Shown here piece by piece: positions 6,837-15,221 of a stretch of DNA of 25,196 nucleotides; the stretch's first letter is position 1, and every line of letters starts with the position of its first letter. The stretch covers positions 1 through 25,196 of the forward strand of contig CAYZVH010000025.1 of assembly GCA_964481755.1 (NCBI GenBank). The letters run 5' to 3'. The translations under genes and the position numbers were made by a program. This DNA is from Phocaeicola_A sp964481755. GTDB lineage: Bacteria > Bacteroidota > Bacteroidia > Bacteroidales > Bacteroidaceae. The notes under the pieces were generated by a model. That model was not told the origin of the DNA and did not search any database. It saw nothing but the letters and a program-made list of their open reading frames with translations.

Positions 6837-8063
6837 ATGTTATTCAATACTTTCACGCTACCAAACGGACTTCGTATCATACACGCTTCCTCACCTACAC
6901 AAGTGGTTTACTGCGGTTACGCCATCAATGCGGGCACGCGCGACGAGGCCGACAATGAACAGGGACTTGCACATTTTGTGGAACATCTCATCTTCAAGGG
7001 CACCACGAAACGCCGTGCCTGGCACATTCTGAACCGCATGGAACATGTAGGAGGAGACCTGAACGCCTACACCAACAAGGAAGAGACGGTCATCTACGCC
7101 ACTTCGTTGGCGGAGCATTTCGGCCGGGCACTGGAGCTGATGACGGACATCGTGTTCCACAGTGTCTTCCCCCCTCACGAGATAGAGAAGGAGGTGGAGG
7201 TGATTCTCGACGAGATACAAAGCTACGAGGATACACCCTCGGAACTCATATTCGACGATTTTGAGGAGTTAGCCTTCAAAGGTCACCCACTGGGACGCAA
7301 CATACTGGGTAACCCCGAGACCCTACGCACCTTCGGCACCGAAGACGCGCTGCGATGGGTAGGAAAATACTATCATCCCGACAATATGGTGTTCTTCGTA
7401 TTCGGCAACATACCCTTCAACACCATCGTGCGTAAGGTGAGAGAGGCCACGGAAGACGTGCCCGCCGTCACCACACTGAAGCCGCAATCCACCCTACCCG
7501 ACTATGAACCTACGCGCAAACAATTCGACAAGGACACGCATCAGGCGCACGTGATGATAGGCACACGCAGCTATCCGGCGAACGACGAACGGCGTACAGG
7601 ACTCTATTTGCTCAACAACCTGCTGGGCGGACCAGGAATGAACAGCCGCCTCAATGTATCGCTTCGCGAGCGGAAAGGCTTGGTATATACCGTGGAGAGC
7701 AACCTCATCTCCTACACCGACACAGGAACCTTCAGCATATATTTCGGATGCGACCCCGCGGATGTTGACAAGTGTCTCCACCTCGTAAGGAAGGAACTCG
7801 ACCTATTACGGGAAAAGCCACTGACACCCTCCCAACTGAAGGCCGCACAAAAACAACTTATCGGACAGATAGCCGTGGCATCGGACAACTTCGAGAACAT
7901 TGCCCTAGAGATGGGAAAAACCTATCTCCACTACGACAAATACGAGAGCCAGGAGGCCGTGTTCCAGCGCATCGAAGCCCTGCGACCCGAACTGCTGCAG
8001 CAGATTGCCAACGAGCTGTTTACCGACGAGCAGATGACCACCCTCCTATATCTTCACGCGTAG
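6837..8063 (+). CDS. M16-family zinc metallopeptidase
   Basis: This 408-residue insulinase/mitochondrial-processing-peptidase-type protein has the inverted zinc motif HFVEH at 46-50. The third zinc ligand is expected in the EVILDEI segment downstream, and the C-terminal half has the conserved RERKGLVYTVES region. I start it at ATG 6837: the product then opens with FNTFTLPNGLRIIH, the usual family start, whereas the longer frame from 6711 adds 42 residues without family resemblance and would include the promoter. No signal peptide is seen, so the protein is probably cytoplasmic. It is a single peptidase unit; such enzymes often work as dimers or with an inactive partner, and none is nearby. 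Its last 18 bp overlap the convergent HhH gene. Confidence 0.9.
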   Translation: MLFNTFTLPNGLRIIHASSPTQVVYCGYAINAGTRDEADNEQGLAHFVEHLIFKGTTKRRAWHILNRMEHVGGDLNAYTNKEETVIYATSLAEHFGRALELMTDIVFHSVFPPHEIEKEVEVILDEIQSYEDTPSELIFDDFEELAFKGHPLGRNILGNPETLRTFGTEDALRWVGKYYHPDNMVFFVFGNIPFNTIVRKVREATEDVPAVTTLKPQSTLPDYEPTRKQFDKDTHQAHVMIGTRSYPANDERRTGLYLLNNLLGGPGMNSRLNVSLRERKGLVYTVESNLISYTDTGTFSIYFGCDPADVDKCLHLVRKELDLLREKPLTPSQLKAAQKQLIGQIAVASDNFENIALEMGKTYLHYDKYESQEAVFQRIEALRPELLQQIANELFTDEQMTTLLYLHA

Positions 8064-10145
8064 TTGCAGCTGGATGTCCTGCTTGCAGTTCCCGTCAATC
8101 TTCTGTTGCGATGTGCCTATGGACTCCCTATTCGTATAATAGGTCAGTCCGTACTTGGCCATCAGCGTGACGTGCTTGCCCATGTTGAACCGCAACAAGG
8201 TGGAGAAGTGCATACCGTGGTAGTAGAACGAAGGGAAGGAGAAGGCATAGAGCAGTCCACGCTCATATTGGTAGAGACGGCTGGCGTAACTGTCCGTGTG
8301 GAAGAACGAAGCGGAAAGGCTGCCCTGCAGGAACGACTTCTCCGGCTGAAAGGAGACCACCTCGGAGACCATATACCCTCGGTCGGGCGTCTGTTGGGTG
8401 ACGAAGTCTATCTGCGTGTAATCCGCGGAAGTGCGTGTGGACAACCATTTCAGCGGTGTATACTGCCACTGAAGCCTTATGCGGTGCTGCACCTCGGGGT
8501 CCACTCCCTTTTGTTTGGAATTGGTCAGTGTGAAGTCCTTGGGCTTACTCTTGTAACGATACTTCAGCGTCAGCGTGTGACGGTCATTAGGCGTCCATAC
8601 GGTCTGACACATGCCATCGAAACACTTCGATGAAGGAATGGAGACCTGGTAGCGAAGATAGGGAAAGCGCACAAAATCCACATAGCCCGATATGCGAAGC
8701 TGGTCCAGCGGAGAAGCATCCACACCTATATAATATCCACACTCGTTACGCACATCGCTCTGTTCGGAGAAGGAACTGGCATAGAGCGACTGGTAGTCCT
8801 TGGAATAGTATCGCTGAATGAAAGTGAACTTGTAGTCGCGTGTCGGCTTCCACTGCAACACCTGCAAGGTGGCAAAGCCGCCTCCCCTACTCAGAGCCGT
8901 CTCGCCAGCAAAAGTGAAGCGAGGGTGAAAATAACTGTAGTCCACACTTCCCGATGTGAATTCACGGCCCTGTGGATAGTATTTCTTATAGGCTTCGCTA
9001 CTAGGTTTCAACAGCTTGTTGAAACGGTTGTGAACTGCTGTTAACCCAATACGAACACCCCGGTGAATAAAAGTTATATTGCTACCATACAGTGTATTAC
9101 GGATATTATTCTTCTTGGATATCTCCAAGGGCGTACGATGATAGCCATCGGTTTTCAACGAGGTTATGAACGACTCTGTGGATACTGTGGAATCTTGCTT
9201 AAGGGTAGCGTCTTGCTTCCTGCGTGAATAGAACCCGGTGACGGTGAACTTACCGAAGCGGAAAGCGGAAGCCACACCCTGCAGATAGTTGTCCTCGCTG
9301 GTGGAGGAATGCTTGCGTATACCCTTGTTGAGTCGGTCTATGGAGGTCAACGCGGCACTCTTTCCTAGGCGGAAGTCCATGTTCATAACCAATCCCTGAC
9401 CGAAGTTCAAGCGATAGTTGCCCACAACCAACGACTTCAGACAACCGATGTTCTGCAGCATCAGGTAGTAAGAGTAGAAGTCGTACCCCTTGTGGTCGGA
9501 GGTGAAAAACCTCTCTCCAGGGTCCTTCTCGGCCACGAACCCAACGGCCAGATGGTCGCTGTAGGTGTATTTGTAACGCACTGAATGATAGTAAGGGTCC
9601 CCAGCATATTTCCGGTTCGGATAGCGTTGGAGGATGCTGTCGCTGTAGGACTTATAGCCGTCTCGTTCGTAAAGCGGTATGTCCAAGCGGGTAATGAGTT
9701 CGTGCTTGCCATAGCGCCACATGTTTTTCCAGAGCGAACCGCCCTTCTTCTCCTCTTCGTCGCCCACATACACGAAGTGAGTGAGTAGTTGTCGGGTGGT
9801 GTAGTCCATCTCCTCAACCAACTGCAGTTCGCCCAAGCTCTTCATAGGGCCGTAGGAATAGAGATAGGCCAAGATGTTCTCTGTCAACTGTGGAGTGAGG
9901 AAGGGCAACTGTTCCAACTGATCCTTCGTGATGGTGTTGATGTTGAAAGGGTTGTCGTAAATCTCACAAAGGTCTTCGTACAGATTCCTCCAACCGACGT
10001 CTTCACCATCCTCATCGGATAGAATCTGCTCCAATAGAGACTCCCAATCGGGGGTATTATCGCCATGTCCATTCACAGGACAAGCAACTGTCATATAAAT
10101 AATTAACAGCGTTTTCAACAAACTGTTGAAACAGGGTTTATGCAT
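8046..10145 (-). CDS. Helix-hairpin-helix domain protein with predicted outer-membrane beta-barrel
   Basis: The 699-residue protein has an N-terminal signal peptide (LLKTLLIIYMTVACPVNG), then a ComEA-like helix-hairpin-helix pair at about 66-127 (PFNINTITKDQLEQLPFLTP, and later GELQLVEEMDY). The remaining 570 residues alternate aromatic and polar residues in many short strands (for example YYSKDYQSLYASSF, LTLKYRYKSKPKDF). They end in LQLRVKI, the look of an outer-membrane barrel. HhH domains usually bind DNA without sequence preference, so a DNA-contacting surface protein is possible, but the function of this Bacteroidetes family is not known to me. It is the last gene of the mutS-methyltransferase-HhH run, 87 bp after the methyltransferase, and overlaps the M16 gene by 18 bp. 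Confidence 0.8.
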   Translation of the reverse strand: MHKPCFNSLLKTLLIIYMTVACPVNGHGDNTPDWESLLEQILSDEDGEDVGWRNLYEDLCEIYDNPFNINTITKDQLEQLPFLTPQLTENILAYLYSYGPMKSLGELQLVEEMDYTTRQLLTHFVYVGDEEEKKGGSLWKNMWRYGKHELITRLDIPLYERDGYKSYSDSILQRYPNRKYAGDPYYHSVRYKYTYSDHLAVGFVAEKDPGERFFTSDHKGYDFYSYYLMLQNIGCLKSLVVGNYRLNFGQGLVMNMDFRLGKSAALTSIDRLNKGIRKHSSTSEDNYLQGVASAFRFGKFTVTGFYSRRKQDATLKQDSTVSTESFITSLKTDGYHRTPLEISKKNNIRNTLYGSNITFIHRGVRIGLTAVHNRFNKLLKPSSEAYKKYYPQGREFTSGSVDYSYFHPRFTFAGETALSRGGGFATLQVLQWKPTRDYKFTFIQRYYSKDYQSLYASSFSEQSDVRNECGYYIGVDASPLDQLRISGYVDFVRFPYLRYQVSIPSSKCFDGMCQTVWTPNDRHTLTLKYRYKSKPKDFTLTNSKQKGVDPEVQHRIRLQWQYTPLKWLSTRTSADYTQIDFVTQQTPDRGYMVSEVVSFQPEKSFLQGSLSASFFHTDSYASRLYQYERGLLYAFSFPSFYYHGMHFSTLLRFNMGKHVTLMAKYGLTYYTNRESIGTSQQKIDGNCKQDIQLQLRVKI

Positions 10146-10232
10146 ACGAATCTACAGTTGATATGATACTTGTTATTGCTTATAATCCGCATGGGAGAGA
10201 CCAAGCGGGAGGGGAGTTATGAACACCCCCTG

Positions 10233-10772
10233 TTAAAGTTTCATCAATAGACGGGCGAACTCCCAAATGACGATGCCTGCCGTGACAGAGACATTCAGCG
10301 AATGTTTGGTGCCGAACTGAGGTATCTCGATACAGCCATTGGAGAGGTTTACCACCTCCTGCTTCACCCCTTTCACCTCGTTGCCCATCACGATAGCGTA
10401 CTTCTTATCGCCTTCCAACTCCAGTTTGTTGAGCATAGTGCTCCGCTCCACCTGTTCCACCGAATAGACGAAATAGCCGTCTGCCTGCAGGCTGCGGACG
10501 GCGTCCATCGTATCCTTGAAGTATCGCCATGCGACCGTGTCCTCGGCTCCCAAGGCAGTCTTGTGTATCTCCGGTTGGGGCGGACAGGCCGTGATGCCGC
10601 ACAAGTAGATGGCCTCCACCCTGAAGGCGTCTGAACTGCGGAATACTGAGCCCACGTTGTGCAGGCTGCGTACGTCGTCGAGCACCACCACCAAAGGCAG
10701 TTTCTCCGCCTCCTTAAACTCTGCCGCACTCATGCGGCCCAGCTCTGTGATCTTAAGCTTTCTCTGTTCCAT
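10233..10772 (-). CDS. SpoU/TrmH-family RNA 2'-O-methyltransferase
   Basis: The 179-residue protein carries all three SPOUT motifs. They are NVGSVFRSSDAF (39-50, with the catalytic-type Asn39 and Arg45), GNEVKGV (130-136), and IPQFGTKHSLNVSVTAGI (150-167), which forms the trefoil-knot SAM site. It methylates a ribose 2'-OH in tRNA or rRNA using SAM; the exact nucleotide cannot be read from sequence. It consists of little more than the catalytic domain and lacks the N-terminal substrate-binding domain of RlmB-type enzymes. Its start is 31 bp after the mutS stop, so the two are probably co-transcribed. Confidence 0.9.
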   Translation of the reverse strand: MEQRKLKITELGRMSAAEFKEAEKLPLVVVLDDVRSLHNVGSVFRSSDAFRVEAIYLCGITACPPQPEIHKTALGAEDTVAWRYFKDTMDAVRSLQADGYFVYSVEQVERSTMLNKLELEGDKKYAIVMGNEVKGVKQEVVNLSNGCIEIPQFGTKHSLNVSVTAGIVIWEFARLLMKL

Positions 10773-10803
10773 ATATTTCTGTTATCTGAGATTCTGAAAT
10801 AGG

Positions 10804-13419
10804 TTATTTACCCAAAACGATGCGTTTTATCTCATTGAGCTTGTTCAACGCCTCTATAGGGGTAAGATTATTCACATCGAGATGGATTATCTCGTCGCGT
10901 ATCTGGCTCAGCACAGGGTCGTCCAGCTGGAAGAAACTCAGCTGCACACCTTCGCTCCTGCCGGCACTTTCCATCTTCGTTTTGCCACCTATGCCTTGCT
11001 GGCGGTTCTCGGTCTCCAGTTGCTTCAGTATCTCGGTGGCACGCTTCACGATGCTCTTAGGCATACCTGCCAGCTTGGCTACATGGATACCGAAGGAGTG
11101 TTCGCTGCCACCCCGCTCCAACTTGCGCAGGAAGATGACCTTGTTGTCTATCTCCTTCACCGACACGTTGTAGTTCTTGATGCGAGGGAAGTTCTTCTCC
11201 ATCTCGTTGAGCTCGTGATAGTGGGTAGCGAACAGCGTGCGCGCCTTGGCTTTCGGATGTTCGTGAAGATATTCCACTATGGCCCAAGCGATGGAGATGC
11301 CGTCGTAGGTGGACGTTCCACGGCCCAACTCATCGAAGAGCACTAGGCTGCGGTTGGAGATGTTGTTTAGGATGGAAGCCGACTCGTTCATCTCCACCAT
11401 GAAGGTGGACTCGCCTACCGAGATGTTGTCGCTGGCTCCCACACGGGTGAATATCTTGTCCACAAGTCCGATGCGGGCGCTCTCAGCGGGCACGAAACAG
11501 CCTATCTGCGCCAACAAGGTGATGAGGGCCGTCTGTCGCAGGAGAGCCGATTTACCAGCCATATTCGGACCTGTGATGATGATGATCTGCTGCTTTTGGC
11601 TATCGAGCATCACGTCGTTAGCAATGTACTTCTCGCCGGGAGGCAACTGTTTTTCTATGACCGGATGTCGGCCCTGACGGATGTCTATCACGTCGCTCTC
11701 ATCCACCACGGGACGCACGTAGTTGTTCTCCCGCGCCACATTGGCAAAGGCCAACAGACAGTCCAGTTTGGCTATCTGTACGGCATCTGTCTGTATGTTG
11801 CTTACGTAAGCGTTCAGGTCGCCTACCAAATCAGTGTAAATCTTGTTTTCGAGGATGAGGATGCGGTCTTCGGCACCTAGTATCTTCTCCTCGTACTCCT
11901 TCAGTTCCTGCGTGATGTAACGCTCGGCGTTTGCCAAGGTCTGCTTGCGGATCCATTCGGGCGGAACCTTGTCCTTATGCGTGTTGCGTACCTCTATGTA
12001 ATAACCGAAAACGTTATTGAAACCTATCTTCAGGCTGGGAATGCCGGTCAATTCACTCTCCCGCTGCTGTATCTGCAACAGGTAGTCCTTGCCCGAATAG
12101 GCTATCTCACGCAGTTCGTCCAGCTCTGCATTCACCCCTTTGCGGATGACTCCACCTTTGTTTATCAGCAAAGGAGGATCGTCCACTATCTCGCGGGCAA
12201 TGCGCTCACACACCTCCTTGCAGACATCCAGTCGTTCGCCCAGATGCTTCAAACTGGTGTTGTCGGTCTGTTCGCAGGCCGCTTTGATGGGTTCGATGGC
12301 TTGCAGGGCCACCTTCAGCTGCACCACCTCACGCGGTGCTATGCGTCCCACAGCGGCTTTGGAGACGATACGTTCCAAATCGCCTATCATGTGAAGTTGG
12401 TCCTCTATGGTGCCTTTGAAATCGGGCTCACGGAAGAAATATTCCACCACATTGAGGCGTTCCTCTATCTGGTTGCAGTTACGCAGCGGGAACACTATCC
12501 AACGCTTCAGCAGACGAGCTCCCATGGGGCTGATGGTCTTGTCGATGACATCCAACAGGCTGATGCCTTCGGTCATCATGCTCTGCAACAGCTCCAGGTT
12601 ACGTATGGTAAACTTGTCGAGCCGCACGTAACGGTCTTCCTCGATGCGCGAGAGGGAGGTGATGTGGCTGATGTGGGTATGCTGGGTGATGTCCAAATAC
12701 TGCAGTATGGCACCTGCCGCCACGATGCCTCGCTTGAGGTGCTCCACACCGAAGCCTTTCAAGTTTTTTGTCTCGAAGTGCTTCAGCAGTCTCTCGCGCG
12801 ACGAACTCTCGGTGAATACCCAGTCATCTAGCTCAAACAGAAAGTATTTGCCTGTGAATAAACTTTGGAAGAGGGGCTTCTTGCCACGCTCTACCAACAC
12901 CTCTTTTGGGGAGAAGCTGTTGAGAAGTTTCTCTACGTAGTCCACCGTTCCTTCGGCGGTGAGGAACTCACCAGTGGAGATGTCGAGAAAGGCAATGCCG
13001 CAGACGTTCTTGTCGAAATGAACAGCGGAGACGAAGTTGTTCTCTTTGTTGTTGAGCACATTGTCGTTGATGGACACACCGGGTGTCACCAACTCGGTGA
13101 TGCCTCTCTTCACCAACTTCTTCGTGGTCTTCGGGTCTTCCAGTTGGTCGCAGATGGCCACACGCTTGCCTGCCCTTATGAGTTTGGGCAGGTAGGTATC
13201 GAGCGCATGATGTGGAAAGCCTGCCATCTCGACGTGCTTCGCCTGACCATTGGCTCTTTTAGTGAGCGTAATACCAAGAATATCAGATGCTATCACAGCA
13301 TCTTCGGAATAGGTTTCATAGAAGTCTCCACAACGGAACAACAGCACAGCGTCAGGGTGTTTCGCCTTCAGCTCGAAATATTGCTTCATCATGGGAGTCA
13401 AAACCACATCATTAGCCAT
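10804..13419 (-). CDS. mutS: DNA mismatch repair ATPase MutS
   Basis: MutS recognises mispaired and unpaired bases and, with MutL, starts mismatch repair. The 871-residue length is normal for MutS1. Seen: the mismatch-reading Phe-x-Glu in GDFYETY (Phe33-Tyr34-Glu35), Walker A GPNMAGKS at 617-624, Walker B DELGRGTST at 696-704, and the ATHYHEL switch. The C-terminus keeps the short PIEALNKLNEIKRIV helix seen in full-length MutS. A -7 box lies about 33 bp upstream. It heads a minus-strand run with the RNA methyltransferase and the HhH protein; no mutL is in the window. Confidence 0.97.
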   Translation of the reverse strand: MANDVVLTPMMKQYFELKAKHPDAVLLFRCGDFYETYSEDAVIASDILGITLTKRANGQAKHVEMAGFPHHALDTYLPKLIRAGKRVAICDQLEDPKTTKKLVKRGITELVTPGVSINDNVLNNKENNFVSAVHFDKNVCGIAFLDISTGEFLTAEGTVDYVEKLLNSFSPKEVLVERGKKPLFQSLFTGKYFLFELDDWVFTESSSRERLLKHFETKNLKGFGVEHLKRGIVAAGAILQYLDITQHTHISHITSLSRIEEDRYVRLDKFTIRNLELLQSMMTEGISLLDVIDKTISPMGARLLKRWIVFPLRNCNQIEERLNVVEYFFREPDFKGTIEDQLHMIGDLERIVSKAAVGRIAPREVVQLKVALQAIEPIKAACEQTDNTSLKHLGERLDVCKEVCERIAREIVDDPPLLINKGGVIRKGVNAELDELREIAYSGKDYLLQIQQRESELTGIPSLKIGFNNVFGYYIEVRNTHKDKVPPEWIRKQTLANAERYITQELKEYEEKILGAEDRILILENKIYTDLVGDLNAYVSNIQTDAVQIAKLDCLLAFANVARENNYVRPVVDESDVIDIRQGRHPVIEKQLPPGEKYIANDVMLDSQKQQIIIITGPNMAGKSALLRQTALITLLAQIGCFVPAESARIGLVDKIFTRVGASDNISVGESTFMVEMNESASILNNISNRSLVLFDELGRGTSTYDGISIAWAIVEYLHEHPKAKARTLFATHYHELNEMEKNFPRIKNYNVSVKEIDNKVIFLRKLERGGSEHSFGIHVAKLAGMPKSIVKRATEILKQLETENRQQGIGGKTKMESAGRSEGVQLSFFQLDDPVLSQIRDEIIHLDVNNLTPIEALNKLNEIKRIVLGK

Positions 13420-13451
13420 ATCTATCTTAATCGTTTAAAAATCCAACTTGG

Positions 13452-13459
13452 CAAATATA
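13452..13459 (-). promoter_or_regulatory. -7 box for mutS
   Basis: The minus strand reads TATATTTG, a match to TAnnTTTG, 32 bp upstream of the mutS ATG. No TTTG is found at the -33 distance. Confidence 0.5.
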
Positions 13460-13541
13460 GCTAAAAAACACGAGATTGACGACGAAGTTTTTCCAGTAAT
13501 ACTATTTACCAATGAGAATACCAAAATCGTTTTATACGCAA

Positions 13542-14534
13542 TTAGAGGCCCAATTTAGCCGATATCTCGAGCATGCGGTTGATGGGCTTCACGGCTTTGC
13601 GTGCCACCTCCGCATCCACCTCAATGGCCGGATATTCGTACTTCAGGCAGTTATAGAGCTTCTCCAACGTGTTCAAGCGCATGAAGTTGCACTCGTTGCA
13701 GGCACACGTGCTGTCGTCGGGCGGAGCCGGAATGAAGTTCTTCTGGGGGCACTGTCTGCGCATCTCGTGGAGGATGCCGCTCTCTGTGGCCACGATGAAG
13801 TCGTGTTTGTCGCTACGAACTGCATACTTCAGTATGGCGGCTGTGGAGCCAACCAGGTCGGCGAGCTTCACCACCGCGCCTTTGCACTCGGGGTGAACGA
13901 GCACGGGAGCGTCGGGATACTCCTTCTTCAGCTCAAGAATCTTCTCTACCGAGAATTTCTCGTGCACGTGGCAGGCTCCGTCCCACAGCAGCATATCGCG
14001 GCCTGTGACGCTGTTTATGTAGTTGCCGAGGTTGCGGTCGGGACCGAAGATTATCTTCGTCTCCTTGGGGAAACTCTCCACTATCTGGCGAGCATTGGTG
14101 GAGGTTACGACCACGTCCGTCACAGCCTTCACAGCGGCGGTGGTGTTGACATAGCTGATGACCGTATGGTCGGGGTGTTGGGCCACGAACTGCGCGAACT
14201 TGTCCGCCGGACAGCTGTCGGCCAGCGAACAGCCTGCGTTCATGTCCGGAACCAGCACTTTCTTCTCGGGGCAGAGCACCTTGGCGGTCTCGCCCATGAA
14301 GTGCACACCGCACAGCACGATGATGTCCGCGTCCGTCTTGGCGGCCCACTGCGCCAGGGCCAGACTGTCGCCCACGTAGTCGGCAATGTCCTGTATGTCG
14401 CCCGTCTGGTAGTAGTGCGCCAGTATGACGGCGTTCTTCTCTTTACGCAACTTATCTATCTCGGCTTTCAGGTCTAAGCCCTTGTCCACAGGTTCGCAAA
14501 CAAAACCTTTCTTCACCCATTCTTCCTTCATCAT
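13542..14534 (-). CDS. nadA: Quinolinate synthase
   Basis: NadA condenses iminoaspartate with dihydroxyacetone phosphate to quinolinate, the second step of de novo NAD synthesis, using a 4Fe-4S cluster. The 330-residue protein shows AVILAHYYQTGDIQD at the start, VLCGVHFMGET with Cys75, HPECKGAV with Cys217, and the CACNEC cluster (Cys277, 279, 282). Three of these cysteines (probably 75, 217 and 282) ligate the cluster, leaving the fourth iron open for catalysis. The start is one of two adjacent ATGs. nadB and nadC, its pathway partners, are not in the window. The upstream spacer is 687 bp, so the gene is first in its unit; mutS follows 122 bp downstream with its own promoter. Confidence 0.96.
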   Translation of the reverse strand: MMKEEWVKKGFVCEPVDKGLDLKAEIDKLRKEKNAVILAHYYQTGDIQDIADYVGDSLALAQWAAKTDADIIVLCGVHFMGETAKVLCPEKKVLVPDMNAGCSLADSCPADKFAQFVAQHPDHTVISYVNTTAAVKAVTDVVVTSTNARQIVESFPKETKIIFGPDRNLGNYINSVTGRDMLLWDGACHVHEKFSVEKILELKKEYPDAPVLVHPECKGAVVKLADLVGSTAAILKYAVRSDKHDFIVATESGILHEMRRQCPQKNFIPAPPDDSTCACNECNFMRLNTLEKLYNCLKYEYPAIEVDAEVARKAVKPINRMLEISAKLGL

Positions 14535-14659
14535 ATTATATATATTCTTTAGTTTTAAATTTAAAAAGGAATTTATGTTGATGATAATAGGCAGTTCATA
14601 CTGTTCGTAACTAAATCCCCTTTTTCTTGCATATGAAGTTATTAGTCTCTAAGTTTCAA

Positions 14660-14677
14660 TTGATAACAAGTTATCAA
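14660..14677. repeat. Perfect inverted repeat upstream of nadA
   Basis: TTGATAAC and GTTATCAA form an 8-bp perfect inverted repeat around a 2-bp AA centre. It is 126 bp upstream of the nadA start, suited in size and symmetry to a dimeric regulator. The right arm also forms part of a GTTATCAACA motif. Confidence 0.5.
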
Positions 14678-14749
14678 CATGCCTTTTGGGCCCTACTGCT
14701 TGATAATAAGGCACCTTACGATTTCCATTAACAAGCTGTTGAAACCATG

Positions 14750-14757
14750 CAAAGTTA
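14750..14757 (-). promoter_or_regulatory. Possible -7 box for nadA
   Basis: The minus strand reads TAACTTTG, which matches TAnnTTTG, and would give a leader of about 205 nt. No -33 TTTG is visible, so the call is tentative. If real, the inverted repeat at 14660-14677 lies within the transcribed leader. Confidence 0.3.
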
Positions 14758-15018
14758 AAAACTTTACGACGAAAGTCTCCCATAAACCTACTAAAAATGA
14801 TGTTGAAACTAACTAAATAACTTGTGCGTTCTTTATTTGGATTGTTGGCGAATCTTTTTATATGGTGATTCGGGTGGAAAGTGCATCAAAAGTTATGAGT
14901 TTTTTTGCACTCATGTTTCAATAGGTTTTCAGCAGTTATGAACAGGGTTACGAGCATCCGTAGCGTTGAGTTATTAACAGCCTCGTTAATTCACGTTTTG
15001 TGTTTGGCGGTTTACCCA

Positions 15019-15108
15019 TATAGGTCATCGAAAATAGAGCTATGGCTCGATGGCACTTGACCCATGGCTCATTGCCCATTGGGCCTTGGCTCATTTTCGG
15101 GCTTGCTC
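15019..15108 (+). repeat. Degenerate 22-bp tandem repeats, downstream of pckA
   Basis: Units begin at 15021 (TAGGTCAT), 15043 (TGGCTCGA), 15065 (TGGCTCAT) and 15087 (TGGCTCAT), exactly 22 bp apart. Units two and three agree at roughly two thirds of positions. The array contains TATAGGTCA (15019-15027) and ATGGCACTTGA (15050-15060). Both recur on the opposite strand at 18140-18159, so the two arrays belong to one family. Confidence 0.6.
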
Positions 15109-15150
15109 TACTCGTGTAACCAGGATGATATTATTGTGTGGTGTGTGAGT

Positions 15151-15187
15151 AAAAAAAAGAACCTCCCCGTCGAGTTAACGGAGAGGT
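15151..15187 (-). terminator. Intrinsic terminator of pckA
   Basis: On the minus strand a 10-bp stem (ACCTCTCCGT with ACGGGGAGGT, one G-U) closes a 7-nt loop and is followed by TC and eight T. It begins 35 bp after the pckA stop. Confidence 0.88.
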
Positions 15188-15221
15188 CCTAAAAGTGTAA
15201 TTATTACTAACAATAGAATTT

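Larger units (their letters stand above)
14535..15221. other. Non-coding spacer between nadA and pckA (687 bp)
   Basis: I see no convincing coding frame here. Contents in order: the AT-rich nadA leader, a perfect inverted repeat (14660-14677), a possible nadA -7 box (14750-14757), three GTTATnAACA motifs (14670, 14935, 14970), degenerate 22-bp repeats (15019-15108), and the pckA terminator (15151-15187). The spacer is long for this window, where most gaps are under 120 bp. A small RNA or a protein-binding array is possible but unproven. Confidence 0.6.

Noticed and set aside
13512..14477. A 321-residue plus-strand frame opposite nadA
   Set aside because: nadA has its cysteine ligands and full length; the opposite frame has typical shadow composition.
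15019..15108. CRISPR array
   Set aside because: The repeats are contiguous 22-bp degenerate units without unique spacers, and no cas gene is in the window.
14535..15221. Chromosomal replication origin in the nadA-pckA spacer
   Set aside because: The TTATnAACA motifs differ from the DnaA box, there is no dnaA or other origin-linked gene, and gene direction does not switch here. Kept only as a motif cluster.
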